A DNA stretch of 64,000 nt, from positions 682,001-746,000 of the forward strand of contig NC_015583.1 of assembly GCF_000253255.1 (NCBI RefSeq), in the 5' to 3' direction. Within the stretch, counting starts at the first letter, position 1. Each line of letters opens with the position of its first letter. The notes beneath the pieces are model-generated. The model saw only the letters and a list, made by a program, of their open reading frames with translations, was not told the DNA's origin and did not search any database. The stretch is from Novosphingobium sp. PP1Y (GTDB lineage: Bacteria > Pseudomonadota > Alphaproteobacteria > Sphingomonadales > Sphingomonadaceae). Made by a program: the position numbers and the translations under genes. This document shows positions 1 to 8,343 of this stretch, in pieces.

Positions 1-656
1 TTGATGTGATAGACCTCGAGGAAGGCGTCCATCGCCACCTTCCAGTTGCAGGCGATCGGATAGTCCTGCACGTGGACGGTGCGCAGCTTCTCCATGCCCA
101 CGCAATCGAGTTCGGAAACGACCGGGGCAAGGTACTCCAGCAGGGGCTGCGCGTCGCGATCGAGATTGACGAAGACCCAGCCCCCCCAAGTGTCGCAAGA
201 GGCTTCAATGAGGCCGCGTTCGGCCTTGTTGAGGCAAGCAAAGTCGCGCTCGTCGGGTACGCCCTTGAGCCTGCCGTCGAGACCGTAGGACCAACTGTGG
301 TACTGGCAGCGCAGCAGCCTGGTGTTGCCGCTGTCGTCGCGCACCACCGGAGCGCCGCGGTGGCGGCAGGTGTTGTAGAAGGCACGCAGCTTTTCGTCTT
401 GCCCGCGGATCAGGAGAAGCGGCACGCCCAGGCGGTCCCAGAGGCGATAGTCACCAGGCTTGCGCAAGTCCTCGTCACGACCGGCGCAGACCCAGCTTTT
501 CGAAAGCACGTGCTTGCGTTCCAGTTCGTGGAAGTCCGGGCTGGTGTAGCGGCCGCCCGGAATCTCGGGAAGAGGAGGAAAATCAGGCCTCGGTCCGACG
601 CGTGCAGATTCGAAATCGATGACCTTTTCGACTTCGTCATAAATGCTGCCAGACAT
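1..656 (-). CDS. Rieske non-heme iron oxygenase, alpha subunit (partial, C-terminus beyond left edge)
   Basis: The frame stays open from an ATG at 656 to the left edge, giving 218 N-terminal residues of a protein that should be about 400-450 long. The Rieske [2Fe-2S] ligands are C97-x-H99 (in TCRHRG) and C117-x2-H120 (in CQYHSW). The visible end, NWKVAMDAFLEVYHI, is the start of the mononuclear-iron region, and H217 is the probable first iron histidine. A GAGGAGAG ribosome site lies just upstream of the ATG. Such alpha subunits use electrons from a separate ferredoxin/reductase to hydroxylate or demethylate aromatic or alicyclic substrates in the cytoplasm; no redox partner is visible here. 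The gene is divergent from the TonB-dependent receptor at 924. The substrate cannot be read from sequence. Confidence 0.9.
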   Translation of the reverse strand, partial: MSGSIYDEVEKVIDFESARVGPRPDFPPLPEIPGGRYTSPDFHELERKHVLSKSWVCAGRDEDLRKPGDYRLWDRLGVPLLLIRGQDEKLRAFYNTCRHRGAPVVRDDSGNTRLLRCQYHSWSYGLDGRLKGVPDERDFACLNKAERGLIEASCDTWGGWVFVNLDRDAQPLLEYLAPVVSELDCVGMEKLRTVHVQDYPIACNWKVAMDAFLEVYHI

Positions 657-923
657 CAATCTCTCCTCTTGCCTTGATCCGGCGCTGCTTGCGGGAAACC
701 TTAAGTATCAGAAATCATTATGTTTTATAATTCGCGCACGAGGGGTAATGGAACCTCATCATGCCATTCGACTCCACTATCGAAATGAATAGATGAGCAA
801 GTTTCCGGTGACTGGCATGACTTGCACAATCGCAATCGAAAATAAACTGCGTTAAAGTTATATCGCCCGGCGCCAACGATCGGGCGAAGAACATACAGAA
901 TCAATGGGAAGAGGAGTGGGACG

Positions 924-3227
924 ATGATTGGCACAATCTCGAAATCTCGCCGTGCAAGCCGGGCAGCCCTGTCGGGAGCCGCAGCGCTTGCTGCCATCGC
1001 ATGGGCTGCACCTGCCGCCGCGCAGGAGCAAGGCGACGATCAGTCGAAGGCTTCGCAAGCCGATGCGGGCGGGGAGCTGGGCGCGATAATCGTGACCGCG
1101 CGCCGCCGCAGCGAAACGCTGCAGAACACGCCGGTCGCAATCACCGCGATCCAGCCCGCCCAGCTCGAGGCCAAGGGCACCCTCGATATCGGCGACCTCC
1201 AGGGAACCGCGCCCAACCTGCTCATCACGCAGCAGCCGACGGGTTCATCGGCCGCCAATATCTCGATCCGCGGCATCGCTTTCGCAGACGTCGAGAAGAG
1301 CTTCGACCCGGCCGTCGGCATTTATGTCGACGACGTCTATATCGGCACTTCGACCGGGCAGTACCTTGATTTCTTCGACATCGATTCCATCGAGGTCCTG
1401 CGCGGCCCGCAGGGCACCCTTTTCGGTCGCAACACGATTGCGGGCGTCATTACCATCCAGCGCACCAAGCCGACGATGACTTTCAGCGGCAAGGGCGAGG
1501 CAAGCGTATCCAGCTACGGCACCTTCGGCTTCAAGGGCGTGCTCAACGTGCCGCTGATCGAAGACAAGCTGGGCGTGAAGCTCTTCGAGTTCCACCAGCA
1601 AACCGACGGGTACCAGAAGCACTACCTCACCGGTCAGCTCCTGGGTGCGAGCAATACCGAGAACTACGGCGCCGCGATCCGCTTCAAGCCGAACAGTTCG
1701 CTGGACATGATCCTGACGCTCGAAAAGCAGGACCAGAATTTCGAATCCTACATGGGCTCGACGATGATCCCGGGCGATGCCTTCTGCAATTTCGTGCCCG
1801 CGGGCGCCTGCGGCGGCAATCTGACCGATGACCTCTACACAGTCTATAAGGGCATCGATTCCCCGGGCTTCTACAAGGCCAAGGCTGCCACACTGAACGT
1901 GGACTGGAACACCGGGCCGGTCGATATCACTTCGGTTACGTCCTACCGCAAGAGCCGCGAGCATGTGGTTTTCGACATCGGCACGAACGGCCTGTTCATC
2001 GCCGACCGTCCCCAGACCTACAAGCAGTTCAGCCAGGAGCTGCGCTTTGCCGGCGACCTGTTCGATGGTTTCGACTATGTCGCGGGGCTCTACTACTTCG
2101 AAAGCGATTACGAGCTTGATCAGACGACGACCGTGTTCGGTGCGCCTGCCGGCGGCATCAACGTCATCGGCCATTCGGAAAGCTACGCCGGCTTCGTCGA
2201 TTTCAACTGGCAGCTGCTCGACACCGTCCGCCTTTCGGGCGGCGGGCGCTATACGCATGACAAGAAGCGCTACCGCTTCCCCCTGATCCTGACCGATCCG
2301 GTGAGCGAGAGCTGGAGCAAGTTCACCCCCAAGGTGACGCTCGATTGGCGCCCCAACGATGCGGTCATGCTCTATGGTACGTGGTCGCGCGGCTATCGCT
2401 CCGGTGGTTTCAGCGGTCGTGCCGGCACTGCGTTCTCGGCCAGCACGCCCTACGATCCCGAAACGGTCGACAGCTTCGAAGTGGGCGCCAAGACCAAGTG
2501 GTGGGACGGCCGGATGACCTTCAACGTCGCCGCCTTCTACACCGACTACAAGGACATCCAGCAAAGCAGCGTCATCACGGCAGCCAACGCACAAGGCAAC
2601 GAGACGATCGTGGTCAATGCCGCCGGCGCCAAGATCAAGGGCGTCGAGGCCGACCTGGCGGTCGAGCCGATAGATCGGCTAAATCTGCGTGCCGCGCTTG
2701 GCTATACGGACAGCAAGTTCAAGGGCTTCATCATCGGCCAGCCGATTACCCAGGCGGACGGCTCTGTGTTCCTGCGTCCGCTCGACTATTCGGGGGTCGA
2801 TCCGATTTTCGCACCCAAGTGGACTGTCTCGGTCAATGGCGACTACACGATTCCGGTCGGCCAGGTCGACGTCACCCTGTCGGCGGGCTATCGCTACCTT
2901 GCGCCTTATGACCAGCAGATCGCGCCCGATCCGGCGCTCTATGGCCAGCTCCTGGCGGACGGGCCGAGCGACGTGCCGTTCATCGTGCCACGCAACGATC
3001 CGCGCGTGCGTTCCGATCCGCAGAACCTCGTCGATCTGAGCATCTCGGCGGTCTTCCCGATGAACGACGCAGGCGCCAAGGCGCGCGTGACGGGTTTCGT
3101 GCGCAACGTGCTTGACGATCGCGGGCCTTCATTCTCCTTCGCGGTCGCAGCCTATCCGAACCTTTGGCACTATGCCGTACCGCGCGAGCCGCGCGTCTTC
3201 GGCGCGTCTTTCGGCATCGAATTCTGA
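924..3227 (+). CDS. TonB-dependent receptor
   Basis: A 767-residue outer-membrane receptor. A signal peptide covers about residues 1-34 (ending AAPAAAQ). A TonB-box-like GAIIVTARRR follows, then a plug domain (NISIRGIAF, VLRGPQGTLFGRNTIAG) and a 22-strand-type barrel ending in an aromatic F residue (FGIEF). A GAGGAG ribosome site lies 8 bases before the ATG at 924. The family imports substrates across the outer membrane with energy from TonB-ExbBD; sphingomonads use many of them for catabolic substrates rather than siderophores. Its position beside two Rieske oxygenases suggests it brings in their substrate. No iron-chelator genes are nearby. The family call is firm; the substrate is unknown. 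Confidence 0.93.
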   Translation: MIGTISKSRRASRAALSGAAALAAIAWAAPAAAQEQGDDQSKASQADAGGELGAIIVTARRRSETLQNTPVAITAIQPAQLEAKGTLDIGDLQGTAPNLLITQQPTGSSAANISIRGIAFADVEKSFDPAVGIYVDDVYIGTSTGQYLDFFDIDSIEVLRGPQGTLFGRNTIAGVITIQRTKPTMTFSGKGEASVSSYGTFGFKGVLNVPLIEDKLGVKLFEFHQQTDGYQKHYLTGQLLGASNTENYGAAIRFKPNSSLDMILTLEKQDQNFESYMGSTMIPGDAFCNFVPAGACGGNLTDDLYTVYKGIDSPGFYKAKAATLNVDWNTGPVDITSVTSYRKSREHVVFDIGTNGLFIADRPQTYKQFSQELRFAGDLFDGFDYVAGLYYFESDYELDQTTTVFGAPAGGINVIGHSESYAGFVDFNWQLLDTVRLSGGGRYTHDKKRYRFPLILTDPVSESWSKFTPKVTLDWRPNDAVMLYGTWSRGYRSGGFSGRAGTAFSASTPYDPETVDSFEVGAKTKWWDGRMTFNVAAFYTDYKDIQQSSVITAANAQGNETIVVNAAGAKIKGVEADLAVEPIDRLNLRAALGYTDSKFKGFIIGQPITQADGSVFLRPLDYSGVDPIFAPKWTVSVNGDYTIPVGQVDVTLSAGYRYLAPYDQQIAPDPALYGQLLADGPSDVPFIVPRNDPRVRSDPQNLVDLSISAVFPMNDAGAKARVTGFVRNVLDDRGPSFSFAVAAYPNLWHYAVPREPRVFGASFGIEF

Positions 3228-3269
3228 CGGAGCCCGGCGCGGCTACTCCTCCCTTGGGGCCCGCCGCCG

Positions 3270-3983
3270 TCAGCCCTCTGCCGCAAGCTCCTGTCCGTAG
3301 CTCAGCTCGGACTGGAGCTTGCGGACATTTTCGACCAGATCCTTGCGAAGCGAAGCACGCGCCAACGGGGTGACGATGCGCAGCGCGCCCAGGAGGGCGA
3401 AACCGGTATAGTCCTCGTCCCTGATGTTGCCGCCGGCCCACATGTTCTGCACTGCGACCTGGTCGAACATCATCGAGCGCGCGGTAAAGTCTACGTTGAC
3501 CCAGGGCTGGACGAGCTTCTCTGCCTTCATTTGTGCGATCGCCTGACAGTGGAGGCGTTCGAAGAAGGCCGTCAGATGGAATTCGTCGGCGGAGCTGACG
3601 AGCCGCGGCGCCAGCGCACGCGACAGCTCGGGGGTGTCGAGCACGGCGCGGCAGGTCTGTTCGACGATCGTGATCAGGCGGGCTAGCCCATTGCCCGACA
3701 GCATTTCCTCGAAATCCGCGATCAGCGTGTCGAGGCGCAGGGCAACCGCCTGCGCCACCAGGGCCTGCTTGCTGCCGTAGATGTCGTAAAGCGTCTTCTT
3801 GGTGACGCCGCTGGCTGCGGCCAGCTCGTCGACGGTGACGGCATCGTACCCGCGCGCCGCGACGAGATGGAGCGTCTGACGCATGATCATCGCGCGCCGC
3901 AATAGACGATTTTTGCTTAGTTTCCGGCCTCTGCGATCTGTCGCATATTCGCCGATCCGATCGGCTAGAGCTACCTCAGGCAC
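3270..3983 (-). CDS. TetR/AcrR family transcriptional regulator
   Basis: A 237-residue repressor-type protein. The TetR helix-turn-helix spans about residues 32-77 (AASGVTKKTLYDIYGSKQAL), and the rest is a ligand-binding C-terminal domain. The start is a GTG at 3983; it is preferred to the internal ATGs near 3888 because those would cut into the DNA-binding domain and because AAGGAA lies 7 bases upstream. It converges on the receptor gene and is divergent from the SDR at 4184 across 200 bases that contain an inverted repeat (4060-4093). It is therefore a likely local regulator of the SDR-oxygenase operon and possibly of the receptor. The effector is unknown. Confidence 0.88.
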   Translation of the reverse strand: MPEVALADRIGEYATDRRGRKLSKNRLLRRAMIMRQTLHLVAARGYDAVTVDELAAASGVTKKTLYDIYGSKQALVAQAVALRLDTLIADFEEMLSGNGLARLITIVEQTCRAVLDTPELSRALAPRLVSSADEFHLTAFFERLHCQAIAQMKAEKLVQPWVNVDFTARSMMFDQVAVQNMWAGGNIRDEDYTGFALLGALRIVTPLARASLRKDLVENVRKLQSELSYGQELAAEG

Positions 3984-4059
3984 TCAAAATTTCCTTGTTT
4001 TTCGTGAAGATCGTTATGTCTCGTCTATATGCCTTGCCTGGCCGTCGGGGCCAATAGCG

Positions 4060-4093
4060 TCGATACCTAAACTATAATATAGGATAGTATCGA
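4060..4093. promoter_or_regulatory. Candidate promoter and operator between tetR and the SDR operon
   Basis: Seven-base inverted arms TCGATAC (4060-4066) and GTATCGA (4087-4093) enclose an AT-rich core. The core carries a perfect -10 hexamer TATAAT (4073-4078) and the small dyad CTATA-A-TATAG. No good -35 is visible 16-18 bases upstream, as would fit a regulated promoter. The location suits autoregulation by the divergent TetR gene. This is an inference from symmetry and position only. Confidence 0.45.
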
Positions 4094-4183
4094 AGAGTAC
4101 AGGGCGGGAGCAATCTGCTCGCGAAACCAGTACTGAAAGCAAGCGTGGCCCATCGATGCCGCGCGGCAATGGGAAGGAAAGCG

Positions 4184-4978
4184 ATGGAAGGCAAGGTTCT
4201 TCAGGGCAAGGTTGCGATCGTCACCGGCGCGGGTCGCGGAATAGGGCGGGCGATTGCACTCGCCTATGGCGCGGCCGGTGCGAAAGTGGTGGTAGCCTCA
4301 CGCACGCCCGATACGGTCGAGCGGGTGGCCCGGGAAATCGTCGATGCCGGCGGGACTGCGATCGGGGTCGCCTGCGATGTCGGCCATCGGGCCGAAGTCA
4401 TGGCCTGCGTCGACAAGGCGGTCGAGTCCTTCGGCACAGTGCATATCCTCGTCAACAATGCGCAAGGTTTCGGCACCGAGGCCGATCCCCAGCCCTCGAC
4501 CGTCTTCGTTGCCTGTGAGGAAACCGACGAGGACGAGTGGGAATATACCTTCCGGACCGGCGCGACGGCCAGCCTGTGGTTCATGAAGGCCTGCTTTCCC
4601 CACATGAAGAAGGCCGGCTGGGGCAAGATCATCAACTTCGCGTCGAGTTCGGGGCAGATCGGGTTCGAGGGCAATACCTGTTACAACGCTACCAAGGAGG
4701 CGATCCGCGCACTTTCACGCACCGCCGCGCGCGAGTGGGGGCAGTACGGGATCAACGTCAATATCATCAATCCCGCGCTGGAGACGCGCGCCTTCGACAA
4801 GTGGAAGCAGGCTCGCCCGGAATTCGTCGAGGCCCTGAAGGAGAAGATCCCGATGCGTCGCCTGGGCGATCCCGAACGCGATGCCGGACCGCTTGCCGTG
4901 TTCCTTGCGAGCCCGGGGTCGGACTACATCACCGGCCAGACCGTCATGCTCGAAGGCGGCATGCATACGCTGCCCTGA
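4184..4978 (+). CDS. SDR family NAD(P)-dependent oxidoreductase
   Basis: A 264-residue classical short-chain dehydrogenase. Its landmarks are the cofactor loop TGAGRGIG (residues 14-21), NNA (91-93), serines at 154-156, and the catalytic pair Y167-x3-K171 (YNATK). The ATG at 4184 is chosen over a GTG at 4145 because AGGAA lies 6-10 bases before it and the fold begins right after. The asparagine that classical SDRs carry on the helix before the active site is not evident (RTGATAS in that region). It is the first gene of a four-gene plus-strand run (SDR, reductase, Rieske oxygenase, LuxR). The likely role is oxidation or reduction of an alcohol/ketone intermediate; the substrate is not identifiable. 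Confidence 0.9.
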   Translation: MEGKVLQGKVAIVTGAGRGIGRAIALAYGAAGAKVVVASRTPDTVERVAREIVDAGGTAIGVACDVGHRAEVMACVDKAVESFGTVHILVNNAQGFGTEADPQPSTVFVACEETDEDEWEYTFRTGATASLWFMKACFPHMKKAGWGKIINFASSSGQIGFEGNTCYNATKEAIRALSRTAAREWGQYGINVNIINPALETRAFDKWKQARPEFVEALKEKIPMRRLGDPERDAGPLAVFLASPGSDYITGQTVMLEGGMHTLP

Positions 4979-4994
4979 TCGCAAGGAGGCAGCG

Positions 4995-6020
4995 ATGCGC
5001 AATGTCCCTAACCGCCTTTGGCAGGTGGGCAAGCCCAACGACGATACCGCTGGCGGCATGGCGCTGGTGCGCGGTCATTTCGAGCGCGGCGAGGGCCCAG
5101 TGCCCGAAGTCGGCGAAGGGCAGGTGCTGGTAAGGGCGGAGTACTTCTCGCCCGACGCCATGAACCATGCCTGGGTGCGCGGCATGCCGGGCAAGTTCGA
5201 CCCGCTCGCTCCCGGCGCGACGATGCGCGGGGGCATTGCCGGGACGATCGTCGAGAGCCGCAATGCCGACTGGACAGAGGGTACGCGTGTGACCGGCTTC
5301 CTCGACTGGGCGGACTATTCGCTCAGCGACGGTACCGACCACATGGGTGTGCCACTCCAGCGCATTCCCGAGGGTGTAGCCACGGCCAGCGGCCTTGTGA
5401 CATTGGGGATGAGCGGGGTTTGCGCCTGGCTGGGGCTGGCCCATTTCACCCGGCCACGACCCGGCGATACCGTGTTGGTCTCGGGTGCTTCGGGCGGAAT
5501 CGGATCGATTGCCGGACAATTGGTCCCCCTCTTCGGAGCGCGGCCCGTGGGCATTGCCGGTGGGCCGGAGAAATGTGCGGCCGCGCTCGAAAGCGGCTTC
5601 GATGCCATGGTCGACTACAAGGCTGACGACTTGCCCGGCCAGATCGCCAGGGCCTGCCCCGGAGGTGTCGACCTGTTTTTCGACAATGTCGGCGGACCGC
5701 TGCTCGATGCTGCGCTCGTCAACATGCGGCACTACGGACAAGTGCTGATCTGCGGCGGGACTGCGCATTACGGGGCCAAGCCGGAGCCGATCTACAACCA
5801 CATCTACATGGCGATGAGTTCGCTGACGATGCGCGGCTTCTTCTACTTCGACCACGTCGACCTGTGGGAGGAGGGGCGCCAGCGTCTCGCCCGCTGGCTG
5901 GTCGAAGGGCGCATTCACGAATGGCTCGATATCTCGGAAGGCTTCGAGACCGTACCCGATGCCGCACTCGCCGGTTTCCATGGCGGGGTAAAAGGCCGCA
6001 AGCTCGTGAAGATCGCCTGA
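4995..6020 (+). CDS. Zinc-independent MDR-family NADP-dependent oxidoreductase
   Basis: A 341-residue medium-chain reductase with a GroES-like N-terminal half and a Rossmann domain holding VSGASGGIGSIAGQL. It lacks the structural-zinc cysteine cluster of alcohol dehydrogenases, so it belongs with the CurA / leukotriene-B4-dehydrogenase / quinone-oxidoreductase-like reductases that reduce alpha,beta-unsaturated carbonyl compounds with NADPH. The ATG at 4995 follows AAGGAGG by 5 bases; an upstream ATG at 4881 would overlap the SDR and is not needed. It lies 16 bases after the SDR and 19 before the Rieske oxygenase, so the three genes are co-transcribed. It probably handles an enone intermediate of the same pathway. 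Confidence 0.9.
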   Translation: MRNVPNRLWQVGKPNDDTAGGMALVRGHFERGEGPVPEVGEGQVLVRAEYFSPDAMNHAWVRGMPGKFDPLAPGATMRGGIAGTIVESRNADWTEGTRVTGFLDWADYSLSDGTDHMGVPLQRIPEGVATASGLVTLGMSGVCAWLGLAHFTRPRPGDTVLVSGASGGIGSIAGQLVPLFGARPVGIAGGPEKCAAALESGFDAMVDYKADDLPGQIARACPGGVDLFFDNVGGPLLDAALVNMRHYGQVLICGGTAHYGAKPEPIYNHIYMAMSSLTMRGFFYFDHVDLWEEGRQRLARWLVEGRIHEWLDISEGFETVPDAALAGFHGGVKGRKLVKIA

Positions 6021-6039
6021 TGCAAGGAAACGACTGACC

Positions 6040-7455
6040 ATGGCGGAGAGGGATCCCGAATTGACTGACGGTAGCGCGCGCAGCAAGGGCATCGACTGGA
6101 ACGGGTTGATGGCTCTCGATTCCCGCGCGGTTCCGGATTTTCTGACAAAGGAAAGCTACACCTATCGCGGCTCCGAGCCGGTCCCGGCCGAACGCTACAC
6201 CAGCGAGGAAATCGCGAAGCTGGAGCGCGAGAAAATGTGGCCGTACGTGTGGCAATTTGCCGCACGTGAAGAGGACTTGCCCGAGCCGGGCGACTTCGTG
6301 GTCTATGAGAACGCCGGGCGCACGTACCTCGTCGTGCGGCAGGAGGACGGTTCGATCCGTGCGATGCACAACGTCTGCCTCCACCGTGGTCGCAAGCTGC
6401 GCACCGAAGACGGCAGCGCCGACAAGTTCGTCTGCCCCTTCCATGGCTTTGCCTGGAACAAGGACGGCTCGTTCAATTCGATGCCCTGCCAGTGGGACTT
6501 CCCGCATCTCAAGGAAAAGGAGATGGGGCTTCCCGAAGCCGAAGTGGGCCGCTGGGCGGGCTACGTCTTCATCCGCGAGGAAAAGGGCGGGCCGAGCCTT
6601 GAGGAATACCTCGCGCCGCTGCCCGAGCACTTCAAGCGCTGGCGGCACGAAGAATGCGCGACCGTCATGCGCGTGGCCAAGGAAGTCCCGGCGAACTGGA
6701 AGGTCGTGATGGAGGCCTTCATGGAGGCCTGGCACACGATCGTCACCCACCCGCAGCTGTTGCCATTCACCGGGGACTGCAACGCGGGCTATCGCACGTA
6801 CGGTGACAACGTGAACGTCAATCTGGTGCCCTTCGGGATCATGAGCCCGCATATTGCCGAAGGGCAGGGCGAGCAGTGGATCGTCGACGAATTCGCCAAG
6901 TATAACGGGCGCTCCTCGGACAATTACGATCCCGAAGCGGACCCGATGGCGATCACCGTCCCCGAGGGGCAAACCGCGCGCGAGGCCTTGGGCGAGGCGA
7001 TGCGTGCCGTCTATACCGAACAGACCGGCTACGATCATGCGGACGCCAGCGACTGCGAATTGCTGGATGGACTGGTTTACAACGTCTTCCCGAACTTCGC
7101 ACCGTGGGGCGGGTTCATGCCGAACATCGTCTATCGCTGGATCCCGGGAGAGACGCCCGATACCTGTGTGATGGAAGTGCGCATACTCGCGCGCGTGAAG
7201 AAGGGCCAGCCCGTGCCGCACGGCGCTCCGCCCAGGTATCTCACGCTCGACCAGAAATGGACCGAGGCACCTGAACTGGGAATGCTGGCGGAAGTCTTCG
7301 AACAGGACATGGAGAATCTGCCTTACGTCCAGGCCGGGTTGAAGGCCTCCAAAAGCGGCAAAGTGAACTACGCCAATTACCAGGAAATACGCATCCGGCA
7401 GTTCCAGGACACCATGACGAAGTACGTGACGGGAGAGCCTGGCGACAGGGCCTGA
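6040..7455 (+). CDS. Aromatic ring-hydroxylating dioxygenase, Rieske alpha subunit
   Basis: A 471-residue protein. The Rieske ligands are C113-x-H115 (CLHRG) and C132-x2-H135 (CPFHGF). The mononuclear-iron histidines are probably H232 and H237 (EAWHTIVTHP) in the C-terminal catalytic domain. No beta subunit, ferredoxin or reductase gene is adjacent, so it is probably an alpha-only oxygenase borrowing redox partners from elsewhere. It shares only family-level features with the partial oxygenase at the left edge (different N-terminus, AFLEVYHI against AFMEAWHT), so it is a paralogue rather than a recent duplicate. It sits in the SDR-MDR-oxygenase-LuxR run. Confidence 0.93.
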   Translation: MAERDPELTDGSARSKGIDWNGLMALDSRAVPDFLTKESYTYRGSEPVPAERYTSEEIAKLEREKMWPYVWQFAAREEDLPEPGDFVVYENAGRTYLVVRQEDGSIRAMHNVCLHRGRKLRTEDGSADKFVCPFHGFAWNKDGSFNSMPCQWDFPHLKEKEMGLPEAEVGRWAGYVFIREEKGGPSLEEYLAPLPEHFKRWRHEECATVMRVAKEVPANWKVVMEAFMEAWHTIVTHPQLLPFTGDCNAGYRTYGDNVNVNLVPFGIMSPHIAEGQGEQWIVDEFAKYNGRSSDNYDPEADPMAITVPEGQTAREALGEAMRAVYTEQTGYDHADASDCELLDGLVYNVFPNFAPWGGFMPNIVYRWIPGETPDTCVMEVRILARVKKGQPVPHGAPPRYLTLDQKWTEAPELGMLAEVFEQDMENLPYVQAGLKASKSGKVNYANYQEIRIRQFQDTMTKYVTGEPGDRA

Positions 7456-7484
7456 ACGCGTGCCGAGGAGGAGGAGAAGGCAAG

Positions 7485-8336
7485 ATGATCTCAATGAGCA
7501 GGCTGCCCGCGAGGCAACGGCCGTCATCGGTGATCGAGGTCGAATTCAGGCGTGTGCGTCGACCCGTCGGCGAGCTGACCCTGGCCGAACTGGATGCCGT
7601 GCGGATTTCCGGCGAGAGCGACATTCGCCCGGCAGCCGAGTTCCTGCGTGACCTGGCGGCAGCCAAGGGACTGCGCGTCGCTTGTGCACATGACCTGACC
7701 GACAAGCGAACGCCCGTCGATGCGGCGGGCAACGTGCTGGCCCGCGATGTTTTCGGCTGGGAGGCTGACGAGGAAGTCTGGTGGCGCAATTCGCGCATCG
7801 CCCTGCAATCGCCGATAACCATGGCCTGCCGGTTCGAAACCGAACCTTTCTGGGTCAACGCCGAGGGTTTCCATGCGCATGCGGTGAACCATTATCTCGA
7901 TGCGATCGACCTTGTCGACTTCGAGGCCCGGGCCTTGACCAGCGCCGCAATCGTTGTGCCGGTGCACATGGCGTTCGGCCAGATCGGCGTTGTCTGCCTG
8001 ACGCCGCAGGACCAGTCGCGCACGGACCTGTCGGACATCTTCGCCGCCCATGGTGACATGCTGGCGATCTATTCGCGGCTTTTCGTGACGACATACGTCA
8101 AGTTGATGGGCGGGGCGCAGGCTCTGCCTGCGGGCGCGCTGCTGTCCAAGCGAGAAGTCGAGTGCCTGCGCTGGGCCGCGCTGGGCAAGACCGATCTGGA
8201 AATCGGCATGATCATCTCGCGCTCGCGCGCGACGGTGCGCTTTCACATCCACAATGCCTCGCTCAAGCTCAATGCGGTGAATCGTTGCCAGACGCTCTTC
8301 AAGGCCTCGCAGTTGGGCTACATCACCTTGGGTTGA
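7485..8336 (+). CDS. LuxR-type transcriptional regulator (solo)
   Basis: A 283-residue regulator. The C-terminal LuxR/GerE helix-turn-helix (about 215-275) is typical: LSKREVECLRWAALGKTDLEI, with the conserved E, L and G. The N-terminal 200 residues look like an autoinducer-binding-type sensory domain (IVVPVHMAFGQIGVVCL), but I could not place the canonical AHL-contacting W-x3-Y and DP residues. The ligand may therefore not be an acyl-homoserine lactone. No luxI-type synthase is near. A purine-rich ribosome site (GAGGAGGAGAAGG) precedes the ATG at 7485, 30 bases after the oxygenase stop, so it may be co-transcribed with the pathway it controls. Confidence 0.85.
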   Translation: MISMSRLPARQRPSSVIEVEFRRVRRPVGELTLAELDAVRISGESDIRPAAEFLRDLAAAKGLRVACAHDLTDKRTPVDAAGNVLARDVFGWEADEEVWWRNSRIALQSPITMACRFETEPFWVNAEGFHAHAVNHYLDAIDLVDFEARALTSAAIVVPVHMAFGQIGVVCLTPQDQSRTDLSDIFAAHGDMLAIYSRLFVTTYVKLMGGAQALPAGALLSKREVECLRWAALGKTDLEIGMIISRSRATVRFHIHNASLKLNAVNRCQTLFKASQLGYITLG

Positions 8337-8343
8337 GGGCGAA

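Noticed and set aside
1245..2594. Long minus-strand open frame (about 450 codons) opposite the first TonB receptor
   Set aside because: High-GC antisense shadow: no ribosome site or family motif, while the plus strand encodes a complete receptor.
5719..7527. 600-codon minus-strand frame opposite the reductase and Rieske oxygenase
   Set aside because: Composition follows the reverse of real codons, no recognisable domain, and it spans two clear plus-strand genes.
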